A model generated the notes under the pieces. The model was not told the DNA's origin and ran no database searches. It saw only the letters and a program-made list of their open reading frames with translations. From the NCBI GenBank assembly GCA_028622995.1, contig JAJQJQ010000049.1, positions 1,364,001-1,428,000 on the forward strand: DNA of 64,000 bases. Reading direction: 5' to 3'. Shown here one piece after another: positions 12,201-26,452 of this stretch. The number at the start of each line of letters is the position of its first letter. Within the stretch, counting starts at the first letter, position 1. Made by a program: the position numbers and the translations under genes. Origin of the DNA: Panagrolaimus kolymaensis (Eukaryota > Nematoda > Chromadorea > Rhabditida > Panagrolaimidae).

Positions 12201-15200
12201 TCAAAAAAGATAGACATGCATGTGTGACGTCCATTTTTTTTTTATATTTTTGAATGTCTTCGGCACAGCAATCTTGTCTTAGTATTTTAGAAGGTACATA
12301 TATTAATATCAACAAAAAAAGAGAGAAATCACGTAAAAATAAAATATGCTAACTTTCTCATTTTTTTCCTTCAAAAAAAATGGTTCAAAAAGTTAAAAAA
12401 GAATACATGGACGCATTCATTCTTTTACGTATATATTTTTTTTAGAAATAGAAATTATTAAACTTTTGACCCTTAGAAACATCAATTCTTAAATTTTTAG
12501 TTTAGTAAAAAAGTTCCAAATTTTTGGTTTCGGCTAGAGAATTTTATATTAAAGCTAGAGAAACTAAATTACTAATTAGGTAGTTGCCAATGGCACTCTT
12601 TTTTTTATTATTTAACCGTTAAACTTTAAAGAATTTTAAAGAGAAAAGATTAAATATTAAAAAAAATTTCTTTTTGCGCCATTCATAAAAAAAATTAATA
12701 ATTTTTTGTTTTGTGAAAGTATAAAGTTAATTGAAGGCAAAAAACAAAGCAACAACAAAATACAAACAATGTTAAAAAGAAAAAGGTGGGTTGAAAGAAA
12801 GAAAGATAGACAGGTGAATGGCCGACGACGACGACGCGGCCGCGTGAATGAAGAATATAAAAGACCAACCGGAAAAAAAAGGTGAGCAGTCAGTCGCAGC
12901 GCAGTAACAAATAAAAACGTAAGTAAGCAAACCTCAAAACAAAACAAAAAAATAGAGAGAGAGACATTGACAAAATTGGTTGTAAAAATATTTTTTATTT
13001 TATTTGACGTCATTCCTTTTTTTTGTTAAATTTAAAACGTAGTTATAAAACAAAAAAGTTTTTTTTATTTTTAACTCTCTTTTTTTTCTTTAATAATTTT
13101 CACATTTTTTTTTATGGGAATGTTTTTTTTTGTTTTCTATGGAGCTTTAAATGTGCCACATACGTTTACGTAAAAAAATAAAATACAATTAAAAATTTTT
13201 TTTTTGCGCGTTATCAATAAATAAATTTATTTGTGAGGTAAAAAATAAAATATTTTATTATTTACGATGATGGTCTCTCACAGCATCAATAAAATTGTTG
13301 GAGTAACGGAAACATAAAAAGGATTAGTAGCGCGAACGAAAGAATGACGAAGCAAAAATAAAAAAAAAGTTAAGTATATGCGTGTGAGGAGGGTTTGATG
13401 ATGGCAGCAGCAATAAAAAAAATATGTTAAGCTATTATATCACGAGTTTAGAAATAAATGGAAGAGGAATTAAATAAAAATTTTGAAGAGGTCAAAAATG
13501 AAGAAAAAGTCACAAAAAATTTCCAAAATCTTAGAGCAAAAATTTTTTTAGGAGCTTTCTGGGTCAAAAAATTTTCACTTGTATCACATCGAAAATTAAA
13601 AGCTACAATAATTGCAGGAAAAAAAAATATTTTGATAAAAAATAAAATCAAATTTAAAAACAAAAACACAAAAAACGACTATTTTCAATGTCAGTCAAAT
13701 GAGTATAAGAGTAACTAACTTTTAAAATTCTTAACAAAAAATGAAGAAGAAGAAGCTCACAAGACTAAAAATATATTTCAAAAACATACATGCATTTTAC
13801 TTTGTTTTGTTTTTACCAAAGTTATTATTATCCCCTTTTAAATTTTATCATCCTCTCTTTCTTTCTTTCTTTTTTGGATGTTGATATTTCAAAACAAATA
13901 AAATGATCTTCCATTAGATTTGATGCATGAATGAGATAAGTCAAGAATGGAAAATATTAAAAACTACAAAATTATTTTGTAATAACAAAAAGCCAAAATA
14001 AAAAAACGCAGAAAGATTTTTTTTTTCATAGCTGAAAGAAGCGACCATGTGAATGAAATGGCATTCATGGATCAAAAATTATTATATAAAAAAGCAACTC
14101 AAGAAAATAGGATTTTTAGAGAGAAAGAAAAATGGCAAATAATCGGTAATTATATTCTTAAAAGTAACAACAAAAACAACAAAAAAAAACTCAAGATACA
14201 TATAATAATTTTTTTTAGATTAGAAAAAAATTATATTTCGAAATTGGAAAATTTTTTAGAAAATAAATTCTTTGTTTTAAAATAAAATAAGTAAAGTAAT
14301 GATAATGAAAGATAAGTTAAGTAAGAAGCCAGCCACGTACGTATGTAGGCTAATAAAAGCAAGGGAATAAAAAAAATTTGAGGTTTGAAAGTACAAAAGT
14401 AAAAGAGAGGGGTTTATAAAATAAAAAAACAAACCCAACAAAAATGAAAAAATGTGAGTCAGCAACAAAAAAGAAGAAAAGAATAAACAACAAATTTTTT
14501 TTGTTACGTTTTTTAATTAATTTGTCAACAAGCAAACTTATGTATTTATTTATTTTTTTGTTTATCAATTTTCTTAAAAAACGTGACTACATAGGTTTCA
14601 AATGAATAAAGAAAAATGAGAGAGATTAAGAAAGCGAAAATTGTTTGCTTGCTTCTTAGCTTAAAAACCACCACCTCCTCCACTACATAATATGAAAGAG
14701 ACAGAGGAGAAGATACACCTAATAATTTTATTTTTATGTAAATGTTTTTTGGTTTTTTTTATTTCCTCAATTTAAAAGATTTTATAACTATATATTTTAT
14801 AATTTTTTTATTCTAAGAATTACTTATATGTATAATCATTCATTTCTCAATTTTCAACTTTTTCACGTTTTTTTTTTTCTTGTCTCAACCAAATAATAAT
14901 TTTTTTTTTTTGATACTACAACACTCCACCCACATACATATATAATACATACATACGCATTTACGCATATGTGCTTAAAAAATCAAGGACTATTACCTAA
15001 CCAATTCTATGTATAAAAAAGAAAAGAAGAAGTGATGTCCATGTCCAAAATTTGTGATAACAATAATTATAATGCCTCATCATCATCTTCATTACCCAAA
15101 ATAAAAAAATAAAGAAGTTATAAAGTTAATTACTGATGACCTTCATCATTTTTTTTCTGACTCTTTTCTCATTTTTTTTTGTGTGTGATTAATCAACAAA

Positions 15201-18200
15201 AAAAAATATGATCAAGCAGCAATGCACCGAATATATATATTGTAGAAAGAGAAAAATTTTTTTTGATCAAATTGATAATCACAGAGGGACCAAAAAAAGG
15301 GTTAACAATGTATTAATTTTTCTTTTCTTGTTACAATAATCTCAAAAAAAATATAAGAAAGGGAATAAGAAAAAAATGTTTAATGTTGTTTCACTAATAA
15401 TTTTTTTATTGACGTCATGATGGCACAAAAGACAAAAGAAAAAAATTAAAGGGAATGGTTTTAGGTTTTTATCAGAAAGGTTAAAAAAAATAATAGAAAT
15501 TTCTGAGTAAATTATTATTATATTTTTTTTATTGAAAATTCGGTGAAAAAGCTTAAAAAAGAATATGAGTAATTTCTTTAAAAAAAAAGAAGGTGCGTTC
15601 ATAATTTTTGTTTTTATTATTTGAAATTGGTTCCGGGTTAAAATTGCGATCTAGTATCTTACAAGCAAATTTTAATACCTTGAAACAAACTAGAAATTTT
15701 AATAATTTTCGCGTAAAGATTTTTAGTAAATAAATTTAAAAAAAAAGTCAGAAAAAAAATGTGGCTGGGATATTCTAACACTTAAAATTTTTTGGGAATA
15801 AATTTTTCTGATTTTGAAAATGTATTATAGCTTTTATAGCTCTTAAATGCAGCCCCTATAAACAATATTTATAATGTGACAAAAAATAAATAAACGAAAA
15901 TCAACAAAATTATCAAAAATCTTATTGCAATATTATCGCGACATAAAAATAAATATAAAAACTAATAAAAAAATAAAGTTTTAAGTTTTTATATTCTCAA
16001 ATTCAAACGGAAAAAAAGTTGCAGAACGAAAACGACAGAAATAAAAAATTCAATTATAGTTTCTTTTCTTTTTTTTTTGTATTTCTATTGTGTAACAATA
16101 TAACGTTTTAAAAAAAAAGACAGCAGCAGCAGACAAAAACGATGAATTGATCACCAACGACAAAAAAATCCAAAAGCGACGAAGGACACCCGCAATCATT
16201 CTTCTTTCATTCATTTTTTTTTTGTAAACTTTTTCACGTCCATCAAAAAAAGGAAAAGAAAAAAGTTATGAGAAAGTTTTTTTGTGTGCGTAAAAAATAA
16301 TAAAATGAAGATGGCCGATACGTGTCTTTTTTTAAAAAGACTGACGACGACGGTGATGGAGGAGGTGATAGAGTTAAAGTTTGTGTCTGTCTCTCCTCTT
16401 TGTCCACAAACAAAAAACCAAATAAAATCAACGCCAAAAAAATTGGTGGTGGCGAATTTTATTATTGGCTCAAATAAATTAAAATTCAATTAATCATAAA
16501 AAAATTTATTAGGGAAAAAAAGTTTTTAAACCTTTTAATAATAAAAAAAAAATGAAGAAAAGGAAAAATGACCAATCCAATATTTTGAGCGAAAATGAAA
16601 AAAAATATATAATAAAGCATCAAAAAACATAGTCATCAAAATTTTTTTGATGAAGACATGATTTGAAATGGAAATATTTTTTTTCATGTTTGTCCATCGT
16701 TTTGCCTTATAAGAAAGGTAAGGTTTTTATAATTATGGTTAAAAAAAGTGCGGTGAAAAACGCAAAAACCAAGGTCAGATTTTTCAGAATCAAGAGTTTC
16801 AAAGCAAAAAGTTTTTTGAATTTTTAATATTTTTGGATTAGGTCTTTGATTAATTTTTTTACTTTAAAAATTGTTCAAAAATACAGTTATTTTACAACAG
16901 AATTTTTTTTATTCCTGTCAACAAAAAAACTGCTTTGACCATCTTTTCTTTTTTTGCTATTGTAAATGCATTTTAAAAAAATCATAAGAAAAAAAATTAT
17001 TGCATCAGCAAAAAAACGCTTTCCAGGAATAAAAAAAAGTGTAGACAACGGTCAAAAAAAAGCTTTGCTTGCTTATTATTTGTTTGCTCGAGATATTTTT
17101 TATTTTATTTTGCATTTCCTTAGTTTTTTTCTTCTTTTTCTGCTTCTGTTGTTGCTTGCTGCGGAGATATTTTTATGAAAAAAAAAAAAAAAAGAAATGC
17201 AGGAAGAATAAAAAAAATAGTGTTGGTAACACGTGTGTGTGTGACACAAAAAAGATGTTTGGTGGCGGTGGTAACAAACAATGCAAATACATGGCGATGA
17301 TGATGGTTGGTTGGTGACTCATCATCATCGTCATTGTCGTCCACTTAAAAAAAATATTGTTTTTTTTGCTGCTATTGGCTTTTAAAAAAATACAGACAAA
17401 AATAAAAAAAGTATAATTTTGGAACAAAAACAAAAAAATAAAGCATTAATGTATGTATCAAAGATTTTATATTTCTATGTAGTTTGAAGTGATGGACATT
17501 AATTAACGAAATAAAAAAATAAACATGTGGCTGGCTGGCTGCTTCAGGTGTTTACAATTCTTATTATTATTACGTTTTTTTATACGTATTTTGTTAATAA
17601 TCCCCAGAAACATTAGAAGAAGAAAAAGTTAGCGGAAGAAAAAAAATGTGGTCATGAATAATTGGACTCAAAGGAATCATTATAAAGACGATGAAAAATT
17701 ACTGACCAGAAGAAGAAAAACAAATAAATTAGGAAATATGAAAAATTAGAAATTAAATTTCAAAAAAAAACTTTTTCTTGAAATAATTAATAATTATTTT
17801 CTGAAGCAAAAAAATTTTAAAAGTTATGGGGAAAAATAACTATAAAAAATTTTATAGTATTATTACTTCCCAAATTTTTTGTCATGCCAATTCCAAAATT
17901 TTTTGTTAATTTAAAAAAAATCAAAAATAAAACTTACATGAATTATTAATTACAGCTTTTTTATAACAATAATTTGCGTCACGATAAAAGCAATGGCTTT
18001 CGTATAATTTTCCTAAATTTGTCCAAGCTGTAGAATGAGTGGGATTTATTTGAACTGCACACACAAAAGCTTGCAAAGCATCCAAATCTTGATTTTGAAT
18101 TTTATATAATACTCCTATCGAACACCAAGTATCTGCGTCGTGTTCGTTTTTATCTATAGAAGCTCGATAACTTTGAAATGCTGAATGAGCTCGTTCAGGG

Positions 18201-21200
18201 GTTTCAGAATAACACCTTCCAAGATAATAATATGAGCGAGAATTTTGTGCATCAATGTTTTGAGCTTGTTGAAGATATTGTTCTGCTTCAGCAAGCTTGA
18301 CACTTTTTTGAGCTGAATTTTGTGTTTCACTTCGAAAACAAACCCAACCTGCAAAAATAAATCTATTAAATAAAAAAGTAAAAAATTTATTTAAATTTAA
18401 AGTTTAAAAAAACTTTTATTAATGAAAAAATTAAACGGTAAAATATATTAGAATGAAAAGGTTTAGATTTGAAGCAATTTCTAACACTATCGTTATAAAA
18501 CAAATTTTAAAATTTCGAAGGGAAATTTTTGTTCCCAAAGGTTTAAAGTTTAAAATTGAAATCTTTAACTTTTTAAAATTTTTACTTAAAAAAATAAAAA
18601 AACGCTGACTTTTGAAAATTCAAAAAAAGTCTGGCGTGGCACTAAATCTTATTACACGATTAATAAATCTCAAACTCAAAAATATATTGTCTAATACAGA
18701 AAATCTTCCACCTCTCCAAAATCAAAACCTTGTCTTTGATCTCAAAATCTCGGGTATTTTTAATCAATAAAGTTTTTCCAAAAATATCTCACATTATTAT
18801 TAATTATTATAATCTCCTTTCGCGGAAAAATATATATAGAAAAAATCAATGTCAAAAGAACACAAAAACGCAAAACAAAAAGGAATAATAAAATAAAATC
18901 TATATCTTCTTCTCTCGCTCCTCTTCTTTTTTCAATTCTCTTCCGTCGGACATTGGTCAGTCGCAAAAATAAAAAAAGAAGAAGATATCTTGTTTTTCCA
19001 CATTGCAAAAACTTGTAAAAAAAAAAGAGGTTTAAAAGAATAAACCAAAAAAAAAGCGAAAAAAAATTTTTTGTTGCCAGCTGATTTTATTTTTTTATTT
19101 TAAAGCCACTAACATCCGCCACCACGAATGACCACTGCCACGAGCCAGCAACAACAACCATCTGGCGCGCAACCACTCGCAGAAGCAGCAGCAAAAAAAA
19201 AACGCATTTTATTTTTATTGGATTTGAAAAAAACATTTTTACTATTTTTTCATTCATTCATTGTTTTTTCTTTCGCCGCCGGACATTGTTGGTCAGCCAA
19301 AAATGGTGTTGATTTAATTTATTTAAAAAAAAAAAGAAGAGATAAACCTTACACTTTTGGAAAGCAAAAAAAAAATGAAAAAAGATGTGTGAGTGTGTTT
19401 TTTTTAATTACGGGAGAAACTCAACAACTCACATTGATGGATGCCCTAATTTTACTGGATATTTATTGGTTTTAGTAAGTAAGTATAAAAAGGTACGAAG
19501 TAAAATTATTCTTCTTTTTTTTTATTGTTTAAGGGAAAAAGGAAAGGAGAAGGATATTTAAAATGGAGGTAAAATATTTGGGTTTGAAAAAAGTGGAAAA
19601 AAGTAAAGTATCATTGTTTTTTTTCCTATATAAAGGATTTTTTTATAAAGAGAGAATTGGAAAATATTTTTGTGTGTGGTTTTGTTCATTTAGTCATAAT
19701 AATTTTTTTAGAATAGCAATAGCAAAAATATTTGTTGATCAAAAAAGTAATAATATTAAATTTTTTTGTGGCTAGATTCCTCGTAACAATTCCCTGATCA
19801 TTTTAAAAAATTAAAAGTTTTACTTTCCATTTTTTGATATCAAAGATTTCCCAATTTAATTGTCTTTTTTAAATAATTAAATAAATTTTAGAAAAAAACT
19901 TACCAAGTGCTCGATATACGTTAGCTAATAATCGCTTATCTTCTTGAACAATTTTATCGTTTTTAAGTTTTTGATATTCTTCAAAAGCTTTTTTTAAATC
20001 TCCACTTGCGTCGTAGCAATGAGCAATATGAAATTGAATTTCCGAATCAGTAAATAATGGAGTTTTATGTAAATCGTCTAAAGCGCAACAAAAATGCTTT
20101 CGAGATTTATCAAAATCTCCAATAGTTTTATGAACTATTCCAAGTCGAACATGAACTTCTTTAGCTACTTCAATGCCGGATTGACAATATAAAAAATGAT
20201 TAAAAGCTTCGATGCAACTAAAAAATAAAAAATTTAAATAATTGTTTAACTTTTTAAAAGGGTAAATTTTTTTTTTCTGGGAGGTGGAGACTCTTAAAAA
20301 AATAAATGGTGGGAAACAAAAAAAAACTCGCGCAAGATTCTACTGTTTTTTCTTTATTTGTCGTTGTTGGCTGAAGGCAACAACAGCGACCTTGAAACAT
20401 GTTTGGTTTCAACGAACTCAAAAAAAGAGTTAAAAAATGAAAAATTATCTGTGATGTAGCAATCACAAGAGTGAACAATTAATAAAACTTTTGCCTTAGT
20501 TTTAAAAAATAATATATATAAAAAAGAAATAAGATGGGCCAGGCCAAATTAAAGAATTATGAATGATAAAAAAAATGTCCTTGAAAATGGATATTTATTC
20601 GATGAAATGAATCAATTCAAAAAACTTTGGAAGAAATATTTATGGACAAACAAGTACCAATTGGCACTGTTTAGGAACAAAGTTTGTGATGTTCAGAATT
20701 TTTTATAGTTCAAAGAAGTATTCAGAGGTGATAGATAGTATCTCGGTAAAACGGAAAAGTTATTTGGAACACAGAAGTAAATTTTTTTTATGGAATTGTG
20801 CCGCCTGATGATTTTTATTTTAGATATTTCCATTTTTTTTGTTAAATATGACAGTAAAATAAAAAATGGTTGTAAAATATCTTTAAAAAAATTAACAAAT
20901 AAAAACCTTTTCAATCGCGAATACGAATGTTATGAAAAATACTTTAGTGACAGGAGAAAGATTTTTTTTAAGATATTCAAAATTTTCTTAAAAGTTTAGA
21001 TAGAAATTAATTAATAGGAGAATGGTTTGTTTGTGTATCAAACTTTAAAAAAGGTCAGTGTTAACAACAGAGCAAAGAATAAATGGTCACTAGAAGCTAA
21101 CGATAATGCTATACAAAAAACACTTTCCACCCAAGAAAACATAAAAAAAGACAGACACATACATACGTAAAAGTATACGATCATAAAAGATAAAAATCTA

Positions 21201-24200
21201 TGTAGCAATAAATAAAGAAGTAAAAAAAAGAAAGAAAGAAGGTCAATTCGAAACCAAAAGAAAAAAATATGCATCAATAATCTATGTATGATAAGAGACA
21301 CACAAGTAGAAGAAAAAACAAAGAGGGTAGAGTTTACATCTAAAAAATGAAAACATCTCAGAATTTTTTATTAAAGAAAAAAATATTTTTCTCGTTCGAT
21401 TGAAATCGATTTTTTTGAAGAAAAAAAGGAATGAAAAAAGATTTTTTTATTTTTGTTTAGTTCGTAAAAAAATGTAGGGAGGAAGGGAGGAGGTCTCACA
21501 AAAACAACAATGAAGAAAAAAAATGCAATTTTTTTTGAATGTGGTGGATGTAAAAAAACAGTCAATGTGAGGGGACACAAGTCGCCAGCCAGCCAACAAC
21601 AACCACCACCAATAAACCAAAAAAAGCTGCTGGCTGCAAAGAAGAAGGAAAGAAAGAATGGGAAAGAAAAAAAAGATGCGGAAAAAGCAAATATATATTC
21701 AAAATGTTCTTTACTATTCTATTGCAGTTGCAGCAATTGCAGCCTAGCCAACAACAACGACCATTACAAAAACCATCGATGATGAAAAAAATGTATGTTC
21801 TTGTTGGCCGCGTTGACACTATTTATTTCGACCAACTTAAAGGGTCAAGTTCGTTCGTTCGTTCATTCTTCGACGATAAAAATTAAAAACGACCGAGAGA
21901 GAGAGGAGGGTCATTTTTTTATTTAGTTGGAATACAACCAACTTTAAATGTTGCAATTTTATGATTTTTTTGGAGAGTGAAAAAATAGAAAAGAAAAAAG
22001 ATAGATAGATATGTTTGCGAACATGCAAAAACACAGGGAAAAAAATAAAAGAAAAAATACTAAATTGCGGTTTGTCACATTTTTCATTCTTTTTTTTTCT
22101 TTGATGCGGACGGTTGAAAAAAAATGTGCCTCCAAAAAAAAGAAAGCGATGGCATCGGACCAACTGGACATTGACAATACGAGTTGGAAAAAAAAATGGT
22201 TGGGTTTGCAACCACACTATTCTTCCTTCCATTCTATGTTTTTTTTTTGTATACTTATACCCGAGTGAGCGAGCGAATTTTCTTTTTGGCGTCTTCATCG
22301 CTATCGTTGGTTGTTTTCTTCTTTATTTTTTCTTCCAATGGTCAGTGCAAAATGAAAATAAAAAATAAAAAACACAAAGAGAAGAAGGAAAATAAAAACA
22401 AAACAAAGTGGACGATGATGACGACGTCGGCCGGATTGCTGCGCAACAGAAGAAGTAGTAAAGAATAGAAAATAAAAATAAAAATAAAAAAACACTGCCT
22501 TGAATGAATGAATAAAGAAAACACATAAAAACCAAAACCCACAGAGAGAAAGCGAAAAAGAAGGATGTTGGAGGAGGCTGGCACCCAACAAAAAAAAAAG
22601 TCTATTTTTTTCTTTCCTGCACGATCGTAACTACTTATTTTTTTTTATTTTCTGTTGTTGTTGGGTATTTTTTTAGGAGTGAGTTGAGAGTTGACTCGAG
22701 TCATTCATTTTTCACTCAAAAAAATGTAAAAGAAAAAAGTCAATGCCAGAAAAAAAAGACGACAAAAATGGTGATAATAAAAAATAAGTCAAAAAATGTT
22801 TGGTTCGTGCCAAATGCAATGGAAAAAAGTAAACGAGTCATCGTAACCTTAAAGGGATTGAAAATGGCAAAATTTCAAGGATGTAAAAATCAAAAAATAA
22901 AATGTTGAAAGTCATAAGATTTACCTTTCTTTTTTTACGATCACTACCGACAAAGACAATGAAGGAAGGCAAATACAAAAAAAAGGGAGATGCGCAGAAT
23001 TATTTTATATTTTACATACATAAAAAAATGTGTTTACTCCAAAAATGAAAAAAAAAACTTTTAAAATGCCGATTCAACATACAAAAAAAATTCATTCTAA
23101 ACCAAAACAAAAATATTCTTTCTTTGTTCTTATCCGAAGAATGAAATTTTCGGCATTTAAAAATATATACATATGTTTTTGGGCGATTCTAAAATTGCAT
23201 TGTGACTTTCTTTAAAAAAACAAAAAAACTAAAACATTCCAAAAAATTTCTTAAGATCCCCAAAAATTTGAATAAAATTTTTTTTATCTTTGCACGAATG
23301 TAAAATTTTCTTGGCAAACCTCATGAAAAAATTAATACTAAAATTTAAAAAACGAGAATTATAAATTAAATTAAAAAAATTTATAAAAATTTTTTGCAAC
23401 TACAACTAAAAATCAAAGAATAGTTTATAATTTAAAGCCATTTTTAAAACTCCATATTCCAAAAACCAAAATCATTGACTCCAAAAAAAGAAAACTTACT
23501 TTCTTTTTTTACAGCCCAGAAAAAAAAGAAAAGAAAAAGTATTTAATCAACCAACCATAAACCAATTTTTAAAAAAAAGGAATCGTGGCTTTTAATAAAC
23601 TTAAAAATGCAAAAAAAAAAAACCAAAAAGAAGAAAAGAAAAATGGAAAAAGTGCATTTATTTTTTTCGTACTATTTTCGGACAAAAAAAAATCCAAAGA
23701 AAAATGCACGCATTGGAACGTATTTTTAATGCGGCGGCTGCTATGGCTTTTTTTTTTGCTGTTGTTGTTGTTTGCATGCTTGAAAATGGAAATGTTGCAG
23801 GAGGAAGAAAAAAAGAAGGGAGGACCTCCACCACCACAACTGCTTCCATGGCTATGCTTTTGCTGTTATGGCTACCCTCCTCGAGCTTTAAATATCTCGA
23901 TAGAAAATTTTTTAAAAGCTTGTTGCGGCTGGCAAAAAGAAAAAAGTAGGTCGGCAGAGAAAAATTTTTTGTTTTTGTTTGAAACAAGTATCAACGACGA
24001 GGGTGGTCCATCATCACTAATATTATGCTGGAGAGAGCAAATTTTTTTTCGCTCTTTTTCTTTCATGTTGTGTTGCGCCTGTGTGTTTGTTTGTGAGAAA
24101 GAGAAACGATAAAGAAAAAAAAAGATGAGAGAGAAAAGAGGCTAAATTATGCGTATATATTTCACTTAAAAAATTTGCACACACAAAGTACATCTTTTCC

Positions 24201-26452
24201 ATTCCAAAATAAAATAAAATAAAATTTGACATTCAGAAAATATGAAGAAAAAAAAGTATAAAAATGTTTATCAAATTAATTTAGCGATGGATGATGATGT
24301 CATTTTTTTGAATGACCACTTTCTTACTTTGTTACAAGGATTCTCGAGGTGAATAAATTTTCGACAAAGGTTTATAAAGAAAAATAACCGAAATTGAGAT
24401 GAAGAAAAATTTTCGAGGAAAAGCGAAATATATGGATTAACTATTGTGACAAAATTTCTCGAAATTTTAAATTTTCTACGCGAGACTTCCGGTCACAGTT
24501 TTTTTGTTCAAAGAATCTGCGTAATAAGTTCAACCTTGGAATTAAAATGCACTAAGAACCTTCAAAAATAAATTCACATAGGAAGAAAGAAAAGAATATT
24601 CAAGTTTCAAATAAAAAAATTAAAATTCTAAAGACTGATGATGACTGACGACGACTGACACCTTCAAAAAATGAAAATGTTACTTTTATTCTTTTTTTTT
24701 TCTGAGAAAACCAAAAACCAAACCAAAAATATATATTAAAAAAACTTGAATGAAAAAAAGAAGACAGTGAAAAAAACTAAAATTGAGAAACTGGATGTGA
24801 AGGTCATTTTGGTTGGATATAAATATATTTGGAGGAGAGAGAGAGAATGGCACAAAAAATATCGGAGAAGAAAAAAAACGGCGACAACGAATGACATCGA
24901 AGCGAATCGAAAAGCAAGGCCGGCAAACAAATAGCAAACCCAAAAAAAATGCGCCGTACTCAGTCATCGACATTTTCACTCACTGCCGCCGCGCAAGTTT
25001 TTGGATAAAATAAAAAATGGTAAATAACAAGAAAAAATCAACGACGAATGCAAATGTCAAAGACATACATACAACGACAGTTGGCACCCATAGATAGAAA
25101 AAAATTTTTTTTGTGTGGTATGTAAATGATTTTTTTTTAAGAATAAGAAATGATTTTGAAATCGAAGAAAGAAAATTTATGGATTTTAAAGAAGAAAAAA
25201 GAAAAAAGTGTGCATTGAAAAATGAAAAAAATTAAATTTGAATGCGAAAAATAAAACTTACGCTGAATGAGCTTTAAAATGAAAATACACTAAACCAAGG
25301 CCATATAATGCGGGAGGGTTGGAACGAAATTTAGCTTGATCATATTTATATGCATGTTGGTAAGCGAACATAGCTATAAAAAAATGTTTATACAAAAGAT
25401 TTAAAAAAAGTGATAATCAACAAAATTAAATTAGTTAATTTTTTTAGATGAGTTTTTTTTCCAGTAAAATTTTTGGAGCAATGAACTTTTCTGAGCTCAT
25501 GGCACTAGTCGACGGCTAAACTCATAAACAAAAATGATTCATCCTGTTAATTGATACTCAAAATTTGTTTCCAAAAAACTCATAATTTTAAGAAATTTTT
25601 TCATATAAAAAAAGTAAAATCAATTCAAAGAACCAAAAATAAAAAATGTTTGAAATCTTTACAATTCAGGATTTCGAGAATCCAAAACTGTTTTTTGATA
25701 GTGAAAATATTCAGTGTCTCGACTTTCATAACTCAAGTTTTACCTGATTCATTTATGAATTAAAAGAAAAACTTTCAATGAAATTATTTTACAAGACTTT
25801 TGCATTAACTAACATTCTCGAAAAAATTAAAGAAAATCAAGAAGAAGAAAAATGTTTGAGCTTCTTTCTTGATTTTGCTAAAAACACGCAGAACGCGTTT
25901 TCTTGATTTTAGAAAAAAAATAAAATTTGCTTCTTGAATAAATAAAAAACATGGAAAACTAACATTTAGGAAAATCCATTGCTAATAAATTAACATGTCC
26001 AAGTTGAACATAAATATCAAATAATTCTTTTCGACGGGTTTCATCTTTATCTGAATCTTTTTTAATTCCATTCTTTTTTCTATCCATTTCATCTTTAGCT
26101 CGTTCACGACAAAGTTTTTCTAAGTTAGCTTCAAATATTTTTTTAGCCTGAAAAAAACAAAAGTATTATATATTCAAAACTGTTTTGCTTACTTTGAATA
26201 TAAAAGCTCGATCAGCTAAAATTGGAGTATCTTCGTGAACAAACATATTATATTTATAACTAAAAATTTAATTAAATATTTAATAATTAAAAGTAAAAAA
26301 GTTTCAAACCTTGTAAGTAATGGAAGCCGATGTTCTTCATCCTTTAGAAATTTTGGAATTTCTTTTGGAGGCAGCAACTCTCCTTCATCATCAACAATAT
26401 TATCTTCCGCTGCTGCTTCAACAAGTTCATTATTTTTTGATTTATCAACCAT
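6298..26452 (-). CDS. utx-1: Histone H3K27 demethylase UTX/KDM6 (1292 aa)
   Basis: Removes methyl groups from H3K27 in the nucleus, as a KDM6-family Fe(II)/2-oxoglutarate oxygenase. Thirteen exons, all in frame: 26452-26310, 26259-26193, 26147-25964, 25373-25262, 20217-19904, 18348-17938, 11178-11076, 9466-9379, 9228-8064, 7999-7440, 7352-7156, 7097-6758, 6492-6298. Residues about 50-474 are TPRs (for example [22 protein letters not shown]). A Gln/Asn/Asp-rich linker follows, then the JmjC region: VIRGL-like [75 protein letters not shown]. Iron ligands are H1038, E1040 and H1118; the 80-residue spacing is that of human UTX. The C-terminal zinc domain has C1224/C1227 and C1248/C1251. Between the JmjC halves an expanded Ser/Asn/Gly/Ala insert (about 100 aa) is unusual. 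A strong donor at 6330 may splice to 5962-5849 instead of ending at 6298. Confidence 0.96.
9467..11075. other. utx-1 intron (1.6 kb)
   Basis: AT-rich intron between the exons ending at 11076 and starting at 9466 on the minus strand. No nested gene is seen. Open frames here (for example + strand 10620-10811) are Lys-rich products of A-runs. Confidence 0.6.
11179..17937. other. utx-1 giant intron (6.8 kb)
   Basis: Very long AT-rich intron interrupting the TPR region. I found no nested gene. Isolated G+C-richer islands stand out: about 12816-12905 (GAC repeats, an 8-base GCGGCCGC palindrome, then CAGTCAGTCGCAGCGCAG), about 16300-16400 and about 17225-17345 (GATGAT/CATCAT triplets). These could be regulatory elements or an internal promoter. 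Open frames are low-complexity Phe/Lys/Asn products and not genes. Confidence 0.6.
18349..19903. other. utx-1 intron (1.6 kb)
   Basis: AT-rich intron. An island at about 19105-19195 is rich in CAG/CAA/GCA and is open on the + strand from ATG at 19128 (starts [20 protein letters not shown]), but it runs into A- and T-run sequence and has no splice partner. I consider it non-coding or repeat-derived. Confidence 0.5.
20218..25261. other. utx-1 giant intron (5.0 kb)
   Basis: Second very long intron. G+C-richer patches occur at about 21560-21840 (CAGCCAGCC, CAACAACAA, GTTCGTTCGTTC), 22140-22450, 23700-24080 and 24880-25000. All have triplet-like low complexity in several frames at once, so none supports a gene. 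A GAGA run lies near 24834-24846. Confidence 0.5.
25374..25963. other. utx-1 intron (590 bp)
   Basis: AT-rich intron with an unusual donor reading GTTAGT on the minus strand (25963-25958). No gene content. Confidence 0.6.

Noticed and set aside
18154..18354. Minus-strand frame starting [10 protein letters not shown]
   Set aside because: Wrong frame of the TPR exon 17938-18348; the correct frame reads [10 protein letters not shown] and matches UTX TPRs.
19128..19475. + strand 115-codon frame with Gln-rich start
   Set aside because: Lies in a utx-1 intron, quickly becomes Lys/Phe-rich A/T-run translation, no splice partner.
21504..22591. Many overlapping frames on both strands in the 5.0 kb utx-1 intron
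   Set aside because: Several frames open at once over simple triplet and homopolymer sequence; hallmark of low complexity, not coding.
23585..24112. 175-codon + strand frame
   Set aside because: Composition is Lys/Phe/Leu low complexity, opposite frames are equally open, and it lies within an intron of a well-supported gene.
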